From Glaciecola blandensis (lineage in GTDB: Bacteria > Pseudomonadota > Gammaproteobacteria > Enterobacterales > Alteromonadaceae), in NCBI RefSeq assembly GCF_031846165.1, contig NZ_JAVRIE010000004.1:62001-126000 (forward strand): 64,000 nucleotides of DNA, read 5' to 3'. Positions 16,623-26,439 of this stretch are shown piece after piece. The notes under the pieces were generated by a model that saw only the letters and a program-made list of their open reading frames with translations, had not been told where the DNA came from and did no database searches. The position numbers were made by a program, and so were the translations under genes. How positions within the stretch are numbered: the stretch's first letter is position 1; every line of letters begins with the position of its first letter.

Positions 16623-19541
16623 TTAGTAGAAAGAGTAGTTGAAGTTAACCATGTATGAAGGACCGAACTCACGACGAGTAGTAACTATGCCGTTGTCGTC
16701 ACGAGATACTTGGTCAGCATCATCAAGAAGGTTGGTTGCCTGGAAAGAGACTCTTAGGCCTTCTAAGTGCTCTATACCAGAGTTTTCGAAGTCATAAGAA
16801 ATCTGAGCATCGACCACTTGTGTTCCGTCACGTGTTGCTTCAGTAATTTTGTTTGAACCACCTCGTTCATACGTTGTGTACTCATCACGATCAGTCATTG
16901 CTACTCTGAACTCAAAACCTTCGTTCTCATAGTACGCTACAAGAGAGGTGATTTGGTCAGATTGCCCTGGAATAGACGAACCATCATCTACTTCAGCATC
17001 AATAAAGGTAGCGGATGCGACAACACCGAAACCATCTAATGTATCAGATAGAATGCTCATCGGAATGTTCGCAGTTAATTCAAGTCCAGATACAGAACCT
17101 TCTAAGCCATCTTCGAAGAATGAGAATTGACCTAAACTAGGTGGGAAAACGTTTTCCCCAGCTGGGTAGAAAATACCATTCTGCGAGTTTGTTACGTCCA
17201 CGTCCAATACGCGATTGTGGAAGCCCTCTACGAAGTAATCTGCGCCATTGTTGAATTCATCATTTGTAAAATCAATCGTTGGGCTAGCTTGTCTAGTTAA
17301 GTTAACTAAGTCTTTATAGAATAAAGACGCAGCAACATAACCTTCATCTTCAAAGTATTTTTCGATTGAGATGTCGTAGTTGTTTGATTCTAGCGGACGC
17401 AATTGTGCGTTACCTGCTTCTTTTGACCAAGGCGAGCCTGCGCCAGCCAGTACATCCTCGTCTCGCAACGTAATGAACTGGTCATTCAAATCGAACTTAA
17501 CAAAACCTGAGGCTTTCATTTGGTCAAGACGCGCTCGTGAAATCGTAGTAGATGCCGCAAAACGAACAAACAAATCTTCAACCACTTCAGCATTAATACT
17601 GAAGCTTGGTAAGAAGTGAGAGTAGCTAGCACCATCAGTAATTGCACAATCAGCGTCAATCACAGAGTCACTATCGGCATCACATACACGGAAGTTTGAA
17701 CCGATAACACCCAAAGTACCGTCCGAGGTTTGGTCAGTATCAACGTATTGAGCACCAACGTTACCAAAGATCAGCATGTCACCCATTTCATACTCGAAGT
17801 CGGCTTTTGCATAAATCGTGGTTATTTCTTCTTCGATGATATAAGTATCACCAAAACGGTCTGGTTCTAAGAAGCCACCATTGTTTTGTGTGTAGTATCC
17901 ATTGTTGTATGGAGCGTTACCGTCATATGCAACAACAAAGCCCAAACCAGCCCAAGACAGGTCTGTTAGACCAACCACCGGAACGCCAGATTCAGCTACT
18001 GATTGACTATCTGGGAATACAGTCGCCGTAGCGAAGAAACCGTTGTTTTCTTTATCTTTGTAGCGGTCAGAAAAATGTAAACCAGCGGTAATTTTATTGA
18101 ATATTTCGCCGTCTAAATTACCTTCTACTTCAAACTTAAATTGAGTGAGCTCTTCTTTAATGGTGAAGAAGTTGTTGAAACCATCTTGTGCATTTAAGTA
18201 GTTAAACGGTTCGCCACTTGCACGCAATTGAGTTGTTTCAAATTGGTCTGCTAAGTTAGCTAAACCACCACCCCATGTTTGTGGACCTGTTAGCTGTAGT
18301 GAATTCGGATCGCTGAACGCATCCAAACCTGATTGGCCAGTAAAGAACACACCTTCAGATGACATTTGGAATGTACGAGAACCAAAATCACCAGGTGACA
18401 ATGCACCTGAACGACCTAAACCAGAGTAAGATTCTGCACGCTGCTCAAACTTATCAGCATCAGAACGGGCTAAATCTACTTCCACTTTCCAGTCGTCGTT
18501 TAAGTAATATTCGACATTAAGACCAAAGGCTCTTAACTCACCGTCTTTATTGAGTGGGTCAGTTCTAAGTACGGGATTAGCTTCGATTTGTGTGCCAGAA
18601 GTATTAGCGCCTGTACCGCTAAGGTTTGCAGTTGCGAATGGTTCGATAAAACCACGTAATACACCTGAATCCTCGAAGTCTATTTGCAGGTAATCTGCAA
18701 CAATGTTCAAGCTATCGTTGGGTTGAAACTGCAACACTGTTGAAATGGTGTCGCGTTTAAGTTCAGTAGACTGCGCATTCAAATCAAGTCCAGAAGGCGT
18801 GATTTGTCCGTCATCATTTGTTGAGTAACCCCACACACCATATTTACGCTGGTTATTTGGTGTAGTTGTGTGCGCAATGGCAACTGCTAGGCCGATAGTA
18901 TCATCTGCAAATTTCTCAACGAAAGACAATGAGTAGCGATAACCTTTATCGTCGAAATCAGGGTTGTCAGCAGGCGCTTGGTTTGCTTCGTAAACACCCG
19001 TTACAGTCAATGTTTCAGACGCGCTAAGCGGTCTGACTGTTTGTAAATCAACAGTACCACCCAAACCCTGAGTAATTAGAGTAGCGTCGCCTGTTTTATA
19101 AATAGTTGCACCCGTCATGATTTCGGATGGATATAAGTCGTACTCGATACCACGGTTGTCGCCAATACCAATTAGCTCACGACCGTTTAAAGATGTTCCT
19201 ACAAAATCTTCTTTGAAACCACGAACAGAGATACCTGAGGTACGACCGCCAACTCGTTCACCGGCGAGGCCTGGTAAACGTGCAAGTGATTCTGCGATAG
19301 ATGAATCTGGTAATTTACCGATGTCTTCTGCTGAAATAGCTTCAACGATTGAAGACGAATCTTGTTTTACTGCTTGTGCTCTCATGAGAGAGCCGCGGAT
19401 ACCACTTACTTGAATGATTTCCACGTTGTCTTCAGCCGCCGTGTCTGGAGTGGATTGTTGTGCCACTGCACCATTTGATGCAATCGCTCCAGCAATTGCT
19501 AGGCTTAGCATCGCTGGTTTGAAATTTTTATGCTTGTTCAT
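16623..19541 (-). CDS. TonB-dependent outer-membrane receptor (probable alpha-glucoside uptake)
   Basis: A 972-residue receptor. The signal peptide ends at NGAVAQ, the plug domain contains VEIIQVSGIRGSLMRAQ (TonB-box-like region) and SVRGF, and a long 22-strand barrel ends in the aromatic C-terminus NFNYSFY needed for BAM insertion. The N-terminal pattern (SGIRGSL, DIGKLPDSSIAESLARLPGL) is that of the proteobacterial carbohydrate TonB-receptor subfamily. It imports oligosaccharides into the periplasm with TonB-ExbBD energy. It is divergent from an MFS sugar transporter and a GH13 glucosidase, which suggests an alpha-glucoside substrate. An AGGA ribosome site precedes the ATG, and the mRNA leader appears long (about 210 bases). 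Confidence 0.93.
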   Translation of the reverse strand: MNKHKNFKPAMLSLAIAGAIASNGAVAQQSTPDTAAEDNVEIIQVSGIRGSLMRAQAVKQDSSSIVEAISAEDIGKLPDSSIAESLARLPGLAGERVGGRTSGISVRGFKEDFVGTSLNGRELIGIGDNRGIEYDLYPSEIMTGATIYKTGDATLITQGLGGTVDLQTVRPLSASETLTVTGVYEANQAPADNPDFDDKGYRYSLSFVEKFADDTIGLAVAIAHTTTPNNQRKYGVWGYSTNDDGQITPSGLDLNAQSTELKRDTISTVLQFQPNDSLNIVADYLQIDFEDSGVLRGFIEPFATANLSGTGANTSGTQIEANPVLRTDPLNKDGELRAFGLNVEYYLNDDWKVEVDLARSDADKFEQRAESYSGLGRSGALSPGDFGSRTFQMSSEGVFFTGQSGLDAFSDPNSLQLTGPQTWGGGLANLADQFETTQLRASGEPFNYLNAQDGFNNFFTIKEELTQFKFEVEGNLDGEIFNKITAGLHFSDRYKDKENNGFFATATVFPDSQSVAESGVPVVGLTDLSWAGLGFVVAYDGNAPYNNGYYTQNNGGFLEPDRFGDTYIIEEEITTIYAKADFEYEMGDMLIFGNVGAQYVDTDQTSDGTLGVIGSNFRVCDADSDSVIDADCAITDGASYSHFLPSFSINAEVVEDLFVRFAASTTISRARLDQMKASGFVKFDLNDQFITLRDEDVLAGAGSPWSKEAGNAQLRPLESNNYDISIEKYFEDEGYVAASLFYKDLVNLTRQASPTIDFTNDEFNNGADYFVEGFHNRVLDVDVTNSQNGIFYPAGENVFPPSLGQFSFFEDGLEGSVSGLELTANIPMSILSDTLDGFGVVASATFIDAEVDDGSSIPGQSDQITSLVAYYENEGFEFRVAMTDRDEYTTYERGGSNKITEATRDGTQVVDAQISYDFENSGIEHLEGLRVSFQATNLLDDADQVSRDDNGIVTTRREFGPSYMVNFNYSFY

Positions 19542-20240
19542 TTGTGTGTCCTCAGTGTTCTACTTTATTATACTAACTTTGACTTTATTTATCGTTTCTA
19601 TTGCGAAACTTAAGTGTCGTTTAAAGTCTTAATGCTCAGCCTCTGCAAAGCCTTTCCGTGGAAGTTAAAGACAAACTTCGGTCTTATTCTTCAGTTTTGC
19701 ACAAACCAACAATCATAATATTAACATGTGATTTACAAAATAAAAGCAAAAACTTAATCGTTATAGTGAATTTTTTAAAAAATTGTCAATTTGGTTAGTT
19801 AGGAGCAGATGAGTCAGAGCAATTTTTTCAGGCTTTAACCACTCTGTATATCATCTATCATAGCTTTTTTTGCGAGTACTATGTGCACTCATTATCAATC
19901 TCTAACTTTGCTTTTTCGTATTCTTGCAGCAAATAGTTATTATCAAGTTAAATGCTGATAAGACCTATTTATACAATGTTTGAAGCCCCTTCTGTATTTA
20001 CTTTTATTTGTGTTTCGCATTGCGTGTGTGCTGATTTAAGGCGTTTCCATGACTTGACGAGCACACTCTATTCTCTTTCCATGCAATTGGCTTTACATTT
20101 TATTTTCTTAATCCTTTAAGAATTGCTTTTCTTTTGTTGCTATTTCATTAATACTAACAACTCATTTACATTAACTGTGTAAATATCGAATGAATGCCGA
20201 AAAGAGGCATCACGCTATTAGCATTAAAACGGTAAAAAAC
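19542..20240. promoter_or_regulatory. Divergent control region, TonB receptor / MFS transporter
   Basis: About 700 bases of AT-rich DNA without a credible gene. It holds the receptor promoter (separate entry), a GTTTC-N6-GAAAC dyad at 19594-19609 in the receptor leader, and the promoter of the MFS-GH13 pair, which could not be placed with confidence. No regulator gene is next to it, so control is probably from elsewhere. Confidence 0.4.
19760..19789 (-). promoter_or_regulatory. Sigma-70 promoter of TonB receptor with embedded palindrome
   Basis: On the minus strand TTGACA (19789-19784) is separated by 18 bases from TATAAC (19765-19760). The spacer is almost filled by the perfect 16-base palindrome AATTTTTTAAAAAATT (19769-19784), which may be an operator or a curved-DNA element. 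Confidence 0.6.
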
Positions 20241-21572
20241 ATGAATACAAAACAAAAGCCTACCTTAGAGTTTTGGCAAGTATGGAATATGTGTTTTGGA
20301 TTTTTCGGAATTCAATATGGCTTTGGATTGCAGCAGGCAAACCTGAGTCCCATTTTTTCTTATCACGGTGCGGCTGAACATGAGCTTCCTATTCTATGGC
20401 TAGCGGGTCCTGTCACTGGACTGCTGATACAACCCTTAATTGGTGCAATCAGTGACCGTACTTGGACCAGTTTTGGTCGCAGAAAGCCATTCTTTTTGTG
20501 GGGCGCATTAATCGGCAGTGTAGCCGTTATGTTTATGCCTTACGTTCCTGAGCTATGGATGGTCGTTGGTCTGTTTTGGATATTAGATGCTGCAATGAAC
20601 ACAGCAATGGAACCTTATCGTGCAATGGTGGGTGACATGGTCAATCGCGAGCAGCGTCCTTTTGCTTTCGCCTTACAGACCTTCATGATTTCCGGTGGTC
20701 AGATACTCGCTAGTTTGATGCCAGTAGTGATGATTGCCTTTGGTGTTTCGGCGGTAACAGATGGCACTCAAATTCCAGACATTGTTAAATACTCATTTGT
20801 TGTGGGTGTCATAGTGATTATGACAACCGCGATATGGTCGTTTATCAAAGTAAAAGAATATCCGCCAGAAGATATCGTTGCCTTTAAAGCAGAAAATAAG
20901 GGCAAGGTATTATCAAATGTGCTATCAGATCTATGGTCAGCTATGCGAGATATGCCAAAGTCATTGCGAACATTATGGTGGGTTAAACTCGCCACTTGGT
21001 TTGGTTTACCGCTTATGTGGCAATACCTTTCGCTGTCAATCGCACATCACGTTTACAACGCACCTACGCCAGATGCTCCCGGCTTCGCTGAAGGCACTGC
21101 GCAGGGCGGCACAGCCTTCGCTGTAATGCATATAACAACACTTGTTATGTCGTTCTTTATCGCCAAGACGATTCACCGCCTCGGCGACAGCAAAGTATAT
21201 GCTTTGTGTTTGCTCGTAGGAGGAATTGGCTTCCTATCCATGCAATTAACCACCGATTTGTATTTAACCCTCGCCTGTATGGCATTGGTTGGAGTAGGTT
21301 GGGCTGGTGTTATTACTGTGCCATTCATTATGTGCGCGAACGTAGCGCCTATGATGCGAATTGGCGTTTACATGGGCCTATTAAACGCAATGATCTGTCT
21401 ACCACAAATACTGGAGATGGTTAGCATTGGCTACATCTATGAGTCTGTGTTGGGCGGTGATCCACGTAACGCATTAGCGCTTTGTGGTGTGCTATTTATT
21501 ATCGGCGCGGGTTTGGCCTTGCGGATCAATACAGTCGAAGATACAAAATTAAGTCAAAGTCAGGATTTTTAA
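20241..21572 (+). CDS. MFS sugar transporter (maltose/isomaltose type)
   Basis: A 443-residue major-facilitator protein with about 12 hydrophobic segments. It belongs to the GPH/SUC-like branch found in marine alpha-glucoside loci: FWQVWNMCFGFFGIQYGFGLQQANLSPIF at the N-terminus and the loop GAISDRTWTSFGRRKPFF between helices 2 and 3. It should move a glucoside across the inner membrane. ATG 20241 is chosen because homology starts there; the ATG at 20190 adds 17 polar residues, and neither has a clear ribosome site. It is separated by 4 bases from the GH13 gene and divergent from the TonB receptor, giving an outer-membrane to inner-membrane to hydrolase pathway. Confidence 0.88.
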   Translation: MNTKQKPTLEFWQVWNMCFGFFGIQYGFGLQQANLSPIFSYHGAAEHELPILWLAGPVTGLLIQPLIGAISDRTWTSFGRRKPFFLWGALIGSVAVMFMPYVPELWMVVGLFWILDAAMNTAMEPYRAMVGDMVNREQRPFAFALQTFMISGGQILASLMPVVMIAFGVSAVTDGTQIPDIVKYSFVVGVIVIMTTAIWSFIKVKEYPPEDIVAFKAENKGKVLSNVLSDLWSAMRDMPKSLRTLWWVKLATWFGLPLMWQYLSLSIAHHVYNAPTPDAPGFAEGTAQGGTAFAVMHITTLVMSFFIAKTIHRLGDSKVYALCLLVGGIGFLSMQLTTDLYLTLACMALVGVGWAGVITVPFIMCANVAPMMRIGVYMGLLNAMICLPQILEMVSIGYIYESVLGGDPRNALALCGVLFIIGAGLALRINTVEDTKLSQSQDF

Positions 21573-21576
21573 TTTT

Positions 21577-23274
21577 ATGAAGTTAAAAGATTTACAGCGT
21601 AAATGGTGGAAAGAGGGAGTTGTATACCAAATCTATCCGCGCAGTTTTAAAGATTCTACCGGAGATGGCGTAGGAGACTTACGCGGAATTATCGATAAGT
21701 TGGATTACATTCAGAGTTTAGGTGTCGACATCATCTGGCTTAACCCGATTTACAGCTCGCCGAATGATGACAATGGTTATGATATTTCAGACTATCGCAA
21801 CATCATGACTGAGTTCGGTTCCATGTCTGATTTTGATGAATTGCTTGCAGGAATGCATGAACGAGGAATGAAAGTGGTGATGGATCTTGTGGTCAATCAC
21901 TCTTCAGATGAGCATGAGTGGTTTCAACAATCGCGTAGCTCAAGGGACAATCCTTATCGCGATTATTACCACTGGTGGCCAGCTGAGGATGGTGAACCAC
22001 CTCGCCGCTGGAGTTACTTTGATCCAGAGGCAAATGCATGGAAATACGACGCCACAACAGACGCTTACTATTTACATTACTTCTCAGTTAAGCAACCGGA
22101 TTTAAATTGGGAAAACCCAAAATTGCGTGCTGAAATTTATGACATGATGCACTTTTGGTTCAAGAAGGGTATCGATGGATTTCGCATGGATGTCATTACT
22201 TTCATATCAAAGCATGACGGCTACCCTGAGTTTCCCGAGGAATATCAAGGCCAAGCAATGATTGACATGTATGCCAAGGGCCCACGCTTGCACGAATATC
22301 TTCATGAGATGCATGAGGAAGTATTGAAGCATTACGATTGCATGACGGTTGCAGAAGGCCCGGGCACACACATTGATAATGTATTAGATTTAGTTTCAGA
22401 AGAGCGTGAAGAGCTAAACATGAACTACCACTTCGATCACCAAGCGATTGGGGTAGGTGATCGCTTCTTGGTGAATGAAGATTTTCAAAATTTAGTTAAA
22501 TTCAAAAAAGTGATGAGTGATTGGGATGCTGTTTTTAACGAAAAAGGTTGGGGTACCATCTATTTTGGTAACCATGACTTTTCTCGGATGGTCTCAAGGT
22601 GGGGCGATGACAGCCCAGAATATAGACGCTTCTCATCAAAGTTATTAAGTACTTACCTCTTAAGCATGCGTGGCACTCCTTACTATTACATGGGCGACGA
22701 AATTGGTATGACGAATATCAAGTTCGATAATATTGAAGATTATCAAGATCTGATGACCTTGAATTGGTACGAGTTGACCAAGCAAGAGGGCGGTGATCTC
22801 GATGCATTCATGGAGTCTCATAAACTTTGTTCTCGAGATAATGCAAGAACGCCTATTCAGTGGGACGATACAGAAAATGCGGGTTTTACCAAAGGTAAAC
22901 CGTGGTTGAAGGTTAACCCCAATTACGCTGAAGTGAATGTAGCGTCTCAAGAGCACGACCCTGATTCTGAACTCAATTACTTCCGAAAGATGGTTAAGCT
23001 AAGAAAGCAAGAGTTATGCTTGGTCTACGGTGAGTATCGCTTGTTGTTGCCAGAGCATACTGATATTTATGCTTACACTCGAACACTTGATGATGAAGTG
23101 ATCCTCGTCTTGTTAAATCAGTCACGGAACGCTCACTCATTAGATTTAGTTGAATTGACCGGTTTGGAGGTGAGCGGATGCGAGGTGCTCATTGATAACT
23201 ATGAAAACCATAGTGAACAATCAGCTTTGGGTCACTTGAGGCCGCATCAAGCGAAATTGATACGTATAAAGTAA
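21577..23274 (+). CDS. GH13 alpha-glucosidase, probably oligo-1,6-glucosidase type
   Basis: A 565-residue cytoplasmic GH13 enzyme. Conserved regions are DLVVNHSSDEH (region I), GFRMDVITF with nucleophile Asp205 (region II), TVAEGPG with acid Glu260 (region III) and FGNHDFSR with the transition-state Asp334 (region IV). The residue after the nucleophile is Val206; in GH13 subfamily 31 a Val here goes with alpha-1,6 specificity and Ala/Thr with alpha-1,4. So isomalto-oligosaccharides are the likeliest substrate; maltose or sucrose remains possible. It is coupled to the MFS gene (4 bases), and an intrinsic terminator follows. Confidence 0.93.
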   Translation: MKLKDLQRKWWKEGVVYQIYPRSFKDSTGDGVGDLRGIIDKLDYIQSLGVDIIWLNPIYSSPNDDNGYDISDYRNIMTEFGSMSDFDELLAGMHERGMKVVMDLVVNHSSDEHEWFQQSRSSRDNPYRDYYHWWPAEDGEPPRRWSYFDPEANAWKYDATTDAYYLHYFSVKQPDLNWENPKLRAEIYDMMHFWFKKGIDGFRMDVITFISKHDGYPEFPEEYQGQAMIDMYAKGPRLHEYLHEMHEEVLKHYDCMTVAEGPGTHIDNVLDLVSEEREELNMNYHFDHQAIGVGDRFLVNEDFQNLVKFKKVMSDWDAVFNEKGWGTIYFGNHDFSRMVSRWGDDSPEYRRFSSKLLSTYLLSMRGTPYYYMGDEIGMTNIKFDNIEDYQDLMTLNWYELTKQEGGDLDAFMESHKLCSRDNARTPIQWDDTENAGFTKGKPWLKVNPNYAEVNVASQEHDPDSELNYFRKMVKLRKQELCLVYGEYRLLLPEHTDIYAYTRTLDDEVILVLLNQSRNAHSLDLVELTGLEVSGCEVLIDNYENHSEQSALGHLRPHQAKLIRIK

Positions 23275-23319
23275 CGCTACTGCATAGCTACTTACACCGT
23301 TACTTACACCTGAAATAGA

Positions 23320-23349
23320 AAGCTGCGCTGTTTAGGCGCAGCTTTTTTG
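23320..23349 (+). terminator. Terminator after GH13 gene
   Basis: AGCTGCGC-TGTTTAG-GCGCAGCT forms a perfect 8-bp stem followed by a run of U, 45 bases after the stop. It may also serve the convergent hydrolase gene in part. Confidence 0.9.
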
Positions 23350-23376
23350 TTGATGCATAGTTTATAGAAAACTAGC

Positions 23377-24381
23377 TCACAGATGAGTAGAAAACCAGTC
23401 CAAAATCATCGCATCGATCTCAGTCTTGTACTTTGTTAATTCATGCCCACCATCATCGAAGCTGGCAAACAGATAAGGTCGGCCAAGTGCTTCTAGTTGT
23501 TCGGCCAGTTTCTGCGAATCAGCGTACCTTACTTTGTCATCATCCTTTGCGTGTATTAGCAAAATGGGCACTTTTGGCAGTTCATCAGACCAATGAATAG
23601 CAGAGCGTGCTTTGAGTAAGGTTTCTTCCTCCTGTTGATAATTTGGAATAACGGTAGAAAGAAGTGTTGCTGTTTTTTCATCACGATCTCGAAAACTGAA
23701 CAGGTCGGCAATACCTGATTTACTCACTAACGCTTTGATATCAGGATTGGCTTTTGCAAACAGGTAACTCTGCATACCACCCCTGCTTGAACCAAGTACA
23801 CCAATACGTTTTCGATCAGTGACTGCGAGTTGCTCTATAATGGGGAGTAAGGCATTCACGTCATTTTGGTCGATTCCGCCAAACTCATCACTTTTTCCAT
23901 TGGTTTTAAAATCTTTCGCTTTGACATCGCCTTCCCAGCGATATTGGCTGCCAATGACTGCGAAACCTTCTATTGCTAATGGCATCAGTTCATACATCAT
24001 TCGACCCATATTGACTGAGCCCCATCCTCCATTACCACCTCGATTGTAGATAACCGTTGGTAGGGCTTTGTCGACAGACTTAGGATGAATAAGAAAGCCG
24101 CCAACAATCACGTCATTTACCTTGTATTCAAAAACAGTACAAGTGAGCTTTGCTTTGAAGTTATTAAAGCTGGCTTCAGTAAAAGGAAAACGTTTTTTTG
24201 AAAACTTCGCATTGCGGTCAGACAGAAACTTAAGCCATGAATCATAACTTTCAAACACATTGCTAAAACAATCATAGTGCTCAGTAACAGTGTCAATATC
24301 TTTAAGTGACTTAGCCTGTAGCGATGCGCAGATAAAAAGCATCGTTACCAAAACGAGTCGAGAAAAATAGCGTTTATTCAT
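23377..24381 (-). CDS. Secreted alpha/beta hydrolase (S9/dienelactone-hydrolase-like)
   Basis: A 334-residue protein with a signal peptide (about 1-23, ending SLQA-KS) and an alpha/beta-hydrolase core. Visible are an oxyanion-type NRGGNGGWG (113-121), the nucleophile elbow GSSRGG with Ser199, a candidate Asp in HAKDDDKVR and His in DDGGHELTK. The architecture is that of prolyl-oligopeptidase-like or acyl-esterase periplasmic hydrolases; the substrate cannot be read from the sequence. AAGG lies about eight bases before the ATG. It is convergent with the GH13 gene and may be unrelated to sugar use. Confidence 0.8.
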   Translation of the reverse strand: MNKRYFSRLVLVTMLFICASLQAKSLKDIDTVTEHYDCFSNVFESYDSWLKFLSDRNAKFSKKRFPFTEASFNNFKAKLTCTVFEYKVNDVIVGGFLIHPKSVDKALPTVIYNRGGNGGWGSVNMGRMMYELMPLAIEGFAVIGSQYRWEGDVKAKDFKTNGKSDEFGGIDQNDVNALLPIIEQLAVTDRKRIGVLGSSRGGMQSYLFAKANPDIKALVSKSGIADLFSFRDRDEKTATLLSTVIPNYQQEEETLLKARSAIHWSDELPKVPILLIHAKDDDKVRYADSQKLAEQLEALGRPYLFASFDDGGHELTKYKTEIDAMILDWFSTHL

Positions 24382-24581
24382 GGGAATACCTTAGGGATTT
24401 AACCATTCACAGCTTAGCATTGATACTAGGCTCTGTGTAGATTTAAACAATGATATGGTTCTCGTAACCTTAGGCATTATTTAAAAGAATGCTGCTATTT
24501 CCTTTAGTCGCTGGGTAAACTTTGATAACATCGCTACTCGCTTCATGAAGAAGCTGGATGCTAAATAAAAAGGACTTATGG

Positions 24582-24893
24582 ATGAGACGCTCCCCGCTAA
24601 ATCGCGTATTCTTCGCATTTTTGTATGCTGCTATTCCATTGCAAATTGTCATCATCACCGTTGATCAGTGGTCATTGTGGTACATCCTAGTCGTGCCCGG
24701 TTTGTATTTGCTAATGTATGGTGATGATTATATCTATGAAAAAAGAGGCCAGTTTTATTTTCGCAGAGTACCGTTTTTTAAAGGTGTACCCATTCATCAA
24801 CTGCGAGATCTAAAAGACCTTAGAGTGATTGATACTGCCATGAATGTTCATCGTTTGTGGCGGCGAATACAGCAACTGCGCTCAAAAGCTTAA
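24582..24893 (+). CDS. Small membrane protein, unknown function
   Basis: A 103-residue protein with two closely spaced hydrophobic helices (about 8-25 and 33-48) and a basic, helical C-terminal tail (RLWRRIQQLRSKA). No family is recognised. The start at 24582 is favoured by AAGGA seven bases upstream; an in-frame ATG at 24558 would add eight residues. Its stop overlaps the convergent ispB stop by a few bases, showing tight packing at that end. Confidence 0.6.
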   Translation: MRRSPLNRVFFAFLYAAIPLQIVIITVDQWSLWYILVVPGLYLLMYGDDYIYEKRGQFYFRRVPFFKGVPIHQLRDLKDLRVIDTAMNVHRLWRRIQQLRSKA

Positions 24894-25861
24894 GATGAAC
24901 GATTAACCGATAGATCTGCTAAGCCAATCAGTGCTTGTTTATACTGGCTATCTGGAATCAGCTTTAACGCGTCTTTTGCCTTTTGTGCTTCAATCTCAGC
25001 GAGGTTTTGCGTGTAACTAAGTGACCCCGTTTCCTGCATGACCTTGAGTATACGGTCAAAGTGGGGCATACCATTTGCGTTTTCGATGGCATCGCGAATG
25101 AGTGATGCATCAGCAGCTTCGCAGTTCCACATTGCATGTAATAAAGGAAGAGTCGGCTTACCTTCAGCGAGATCATCGCCCGCATTCTTGCCCATATCTT
25201 CAGCTTGTGCAGTGTAATCAAGTACATCATCAATCAGTTGGAAGGCTGTGCCTAAATGTTTTCCATAGGCTTGCATCGCAAACTCAATCGCCGGGTCTTG
25301 ATCTGTAAGCACTGCCGCTAGTTGAGTGGCTGCTTCAAACAGGCGAGCCGTTTTGCTGTAAATCACCTCAAGGTAACTTTCTTCAGTGGTATCTGGATCA
25401 TTGCAGTTCATTAGCTGCATGACTTCGCCTTGTGCAATTCGATTGGTTGCATCTGATAAGATGTCCATGACTTTCATTTGTTGCAAGCCAACCATCATTT
25501 GGAAGGCGCGTGAATATAAAAAGTCACCTACTAGTACGCTAGCTTGATTACCGAAGACGGCATTTGCCGTTTCTCGACCTCGGCGCATGGTAGACTCATC
25601 GACAACATCGTCATGCAATAAGGTTGCTGTGTGAATAAATTCAATGATCGCGGCAAGAGCGTGATGTTCGTCAGTCTTAATATCAAGCGCTCTTGCTGAC
25701 AAAACTGTTAATAATGGACGTAATCGTTTGCCACCGCTATTAACAATGTAAAAACCGAGTTGGTTGATTAGCGCTACATCTGAGTCAACTTGCGTTTGAA
25801 TTAACTGATTAACAGCTTGCATGTCTGATGCAGAAAGAGATTGAATGCTTGCTAAATCCAT
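24890..25861 (-). CDS. ispB: Octaprenyl-diphosphate synthase
   Basis: A 323-residue trans-isoprenyl diphosphate synthase that builds the ubiquinone/menaquinone side chain from IPP and FPP. The two Asp-rich Mg2+ motifs are LLHDDVVDES (first Asp at 84) and LIDDVLDYT (about 210); GGKRLRP at 43-49 binds the diphosphate. It is divergent from rplU-rpmA, the arrangement standard in gammaproteobacteria. The length matches E. coli IspB (323). Confidence 0.97.
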   Translation of the reverse strand: MDLASIQSLSASDMQAVNQLIQTQVDSDVALINQLGFYIVNSGGKRLRPLLTVLSARALDIKTDEHHALAAIIEFIHTATLLHDDVVDESTMRRGRETANAVFGNQASVLVGDFLYSRAFQMMVGLQQMKVMDILSDATNRIAQGEVMQLMNCNDPDTTEESYLEVIYSKTARLFEAATQLAAVLTDQDPAIEFAMQAYGKHLGTAFQLIDDVLDYTAQAEDMGKNAGDDLAEGKPTLPLLHAMWNCEAADASLIRDAIENANGMPHFDRILKVMQETGSLSYTQNLAEIEAQKAKDALKLIPDSQYKQALIGLADLSVNRSS

Positions 25862-26030
25862 AGAAGACTCGTTAATACCTTAATTTTTCAGGAATAAATT
25901 TGATGCGCATTATTGTACATTAATCTACAATAGTGTGTACAAAAGCGATGTAAATAAGCATAACTTTATGGGTTTACGCGGCAGAAAAAAACATAATCGA
26001 ATATTTACGAAATAAAATTCGGTTTTGTGC

Positions 26031-26059
26031 TTGATACGTGCGGTTTCTTAACGTACAAT
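26031..26059 (+). promoter_or_regulatory. Sigma-70 promoter of rplU-rpmA
   Basis: TTGATA (26031-26036), a 17-base spacer, then TACAAT (26054-26059), about 50 bases before the rplU ATG. This is close to consensus, as expected for a ribosomal-protein operon. Confidence 0.8.
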
Positions 26060-26112
26060 TCGCGCCCTGTTTTTTGAATTAAAGCGCTTATGAGCGCAGA
26101 GCGGAGAAATAT

Positions 26113-26424
26113 ATGTACGCGGTTTTCCAAAGTGGTGGTAAACAACACCGTGTGGCCGAAGGTCAAACCGTTCGTCTTGAAAAAATCGAAGTAGCTCCAG
26201 GCGAGTCTATTGAATTCGATAATATCTTGATGGTTAGCAATGGCGAAGACGTTAAAATCGGCACGCCTTATGTTGCTGGTGGTAAAGTTACAGCTGAGAT
26301 CGTGACTCACGGTCGTGGCGAAAAAGTTAAAATAGTGAAGTTCCGTCGACGTAAGCATAGTCGCAAGCAGATGGGACATCGCCAGTGGTTCACTGAAGTG
26401 AAAATCACTGCAATCAACGCATAA
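26113..26424 (+). CDS. rplU: 50S ribosomal protein L21
   Basis: A 103-residue bL21, the same length as in E. coli. It starts MYAVFQSGGKQHRV and has the basic C-terminal KFRRRKHSRKQMGHRQ rRNA-binding segment. GGAG lies six bases before the ATG. It is the first gene of the rplU-rpmA operon, 15 bases before rpmA. Confidence 0.99.
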   Translation: MYAVFQSGGKQHRVAEGQTVRLEKIEVAPGESIEFDNILMVSNGEDVKIGTPYVAGGKVTAEIVTHGRGEKVKIVKFRRRKHSRKQMGHRQWFTEVKITAINA

Positions 26425-26439
26425 TAGGAGCACTAACTC

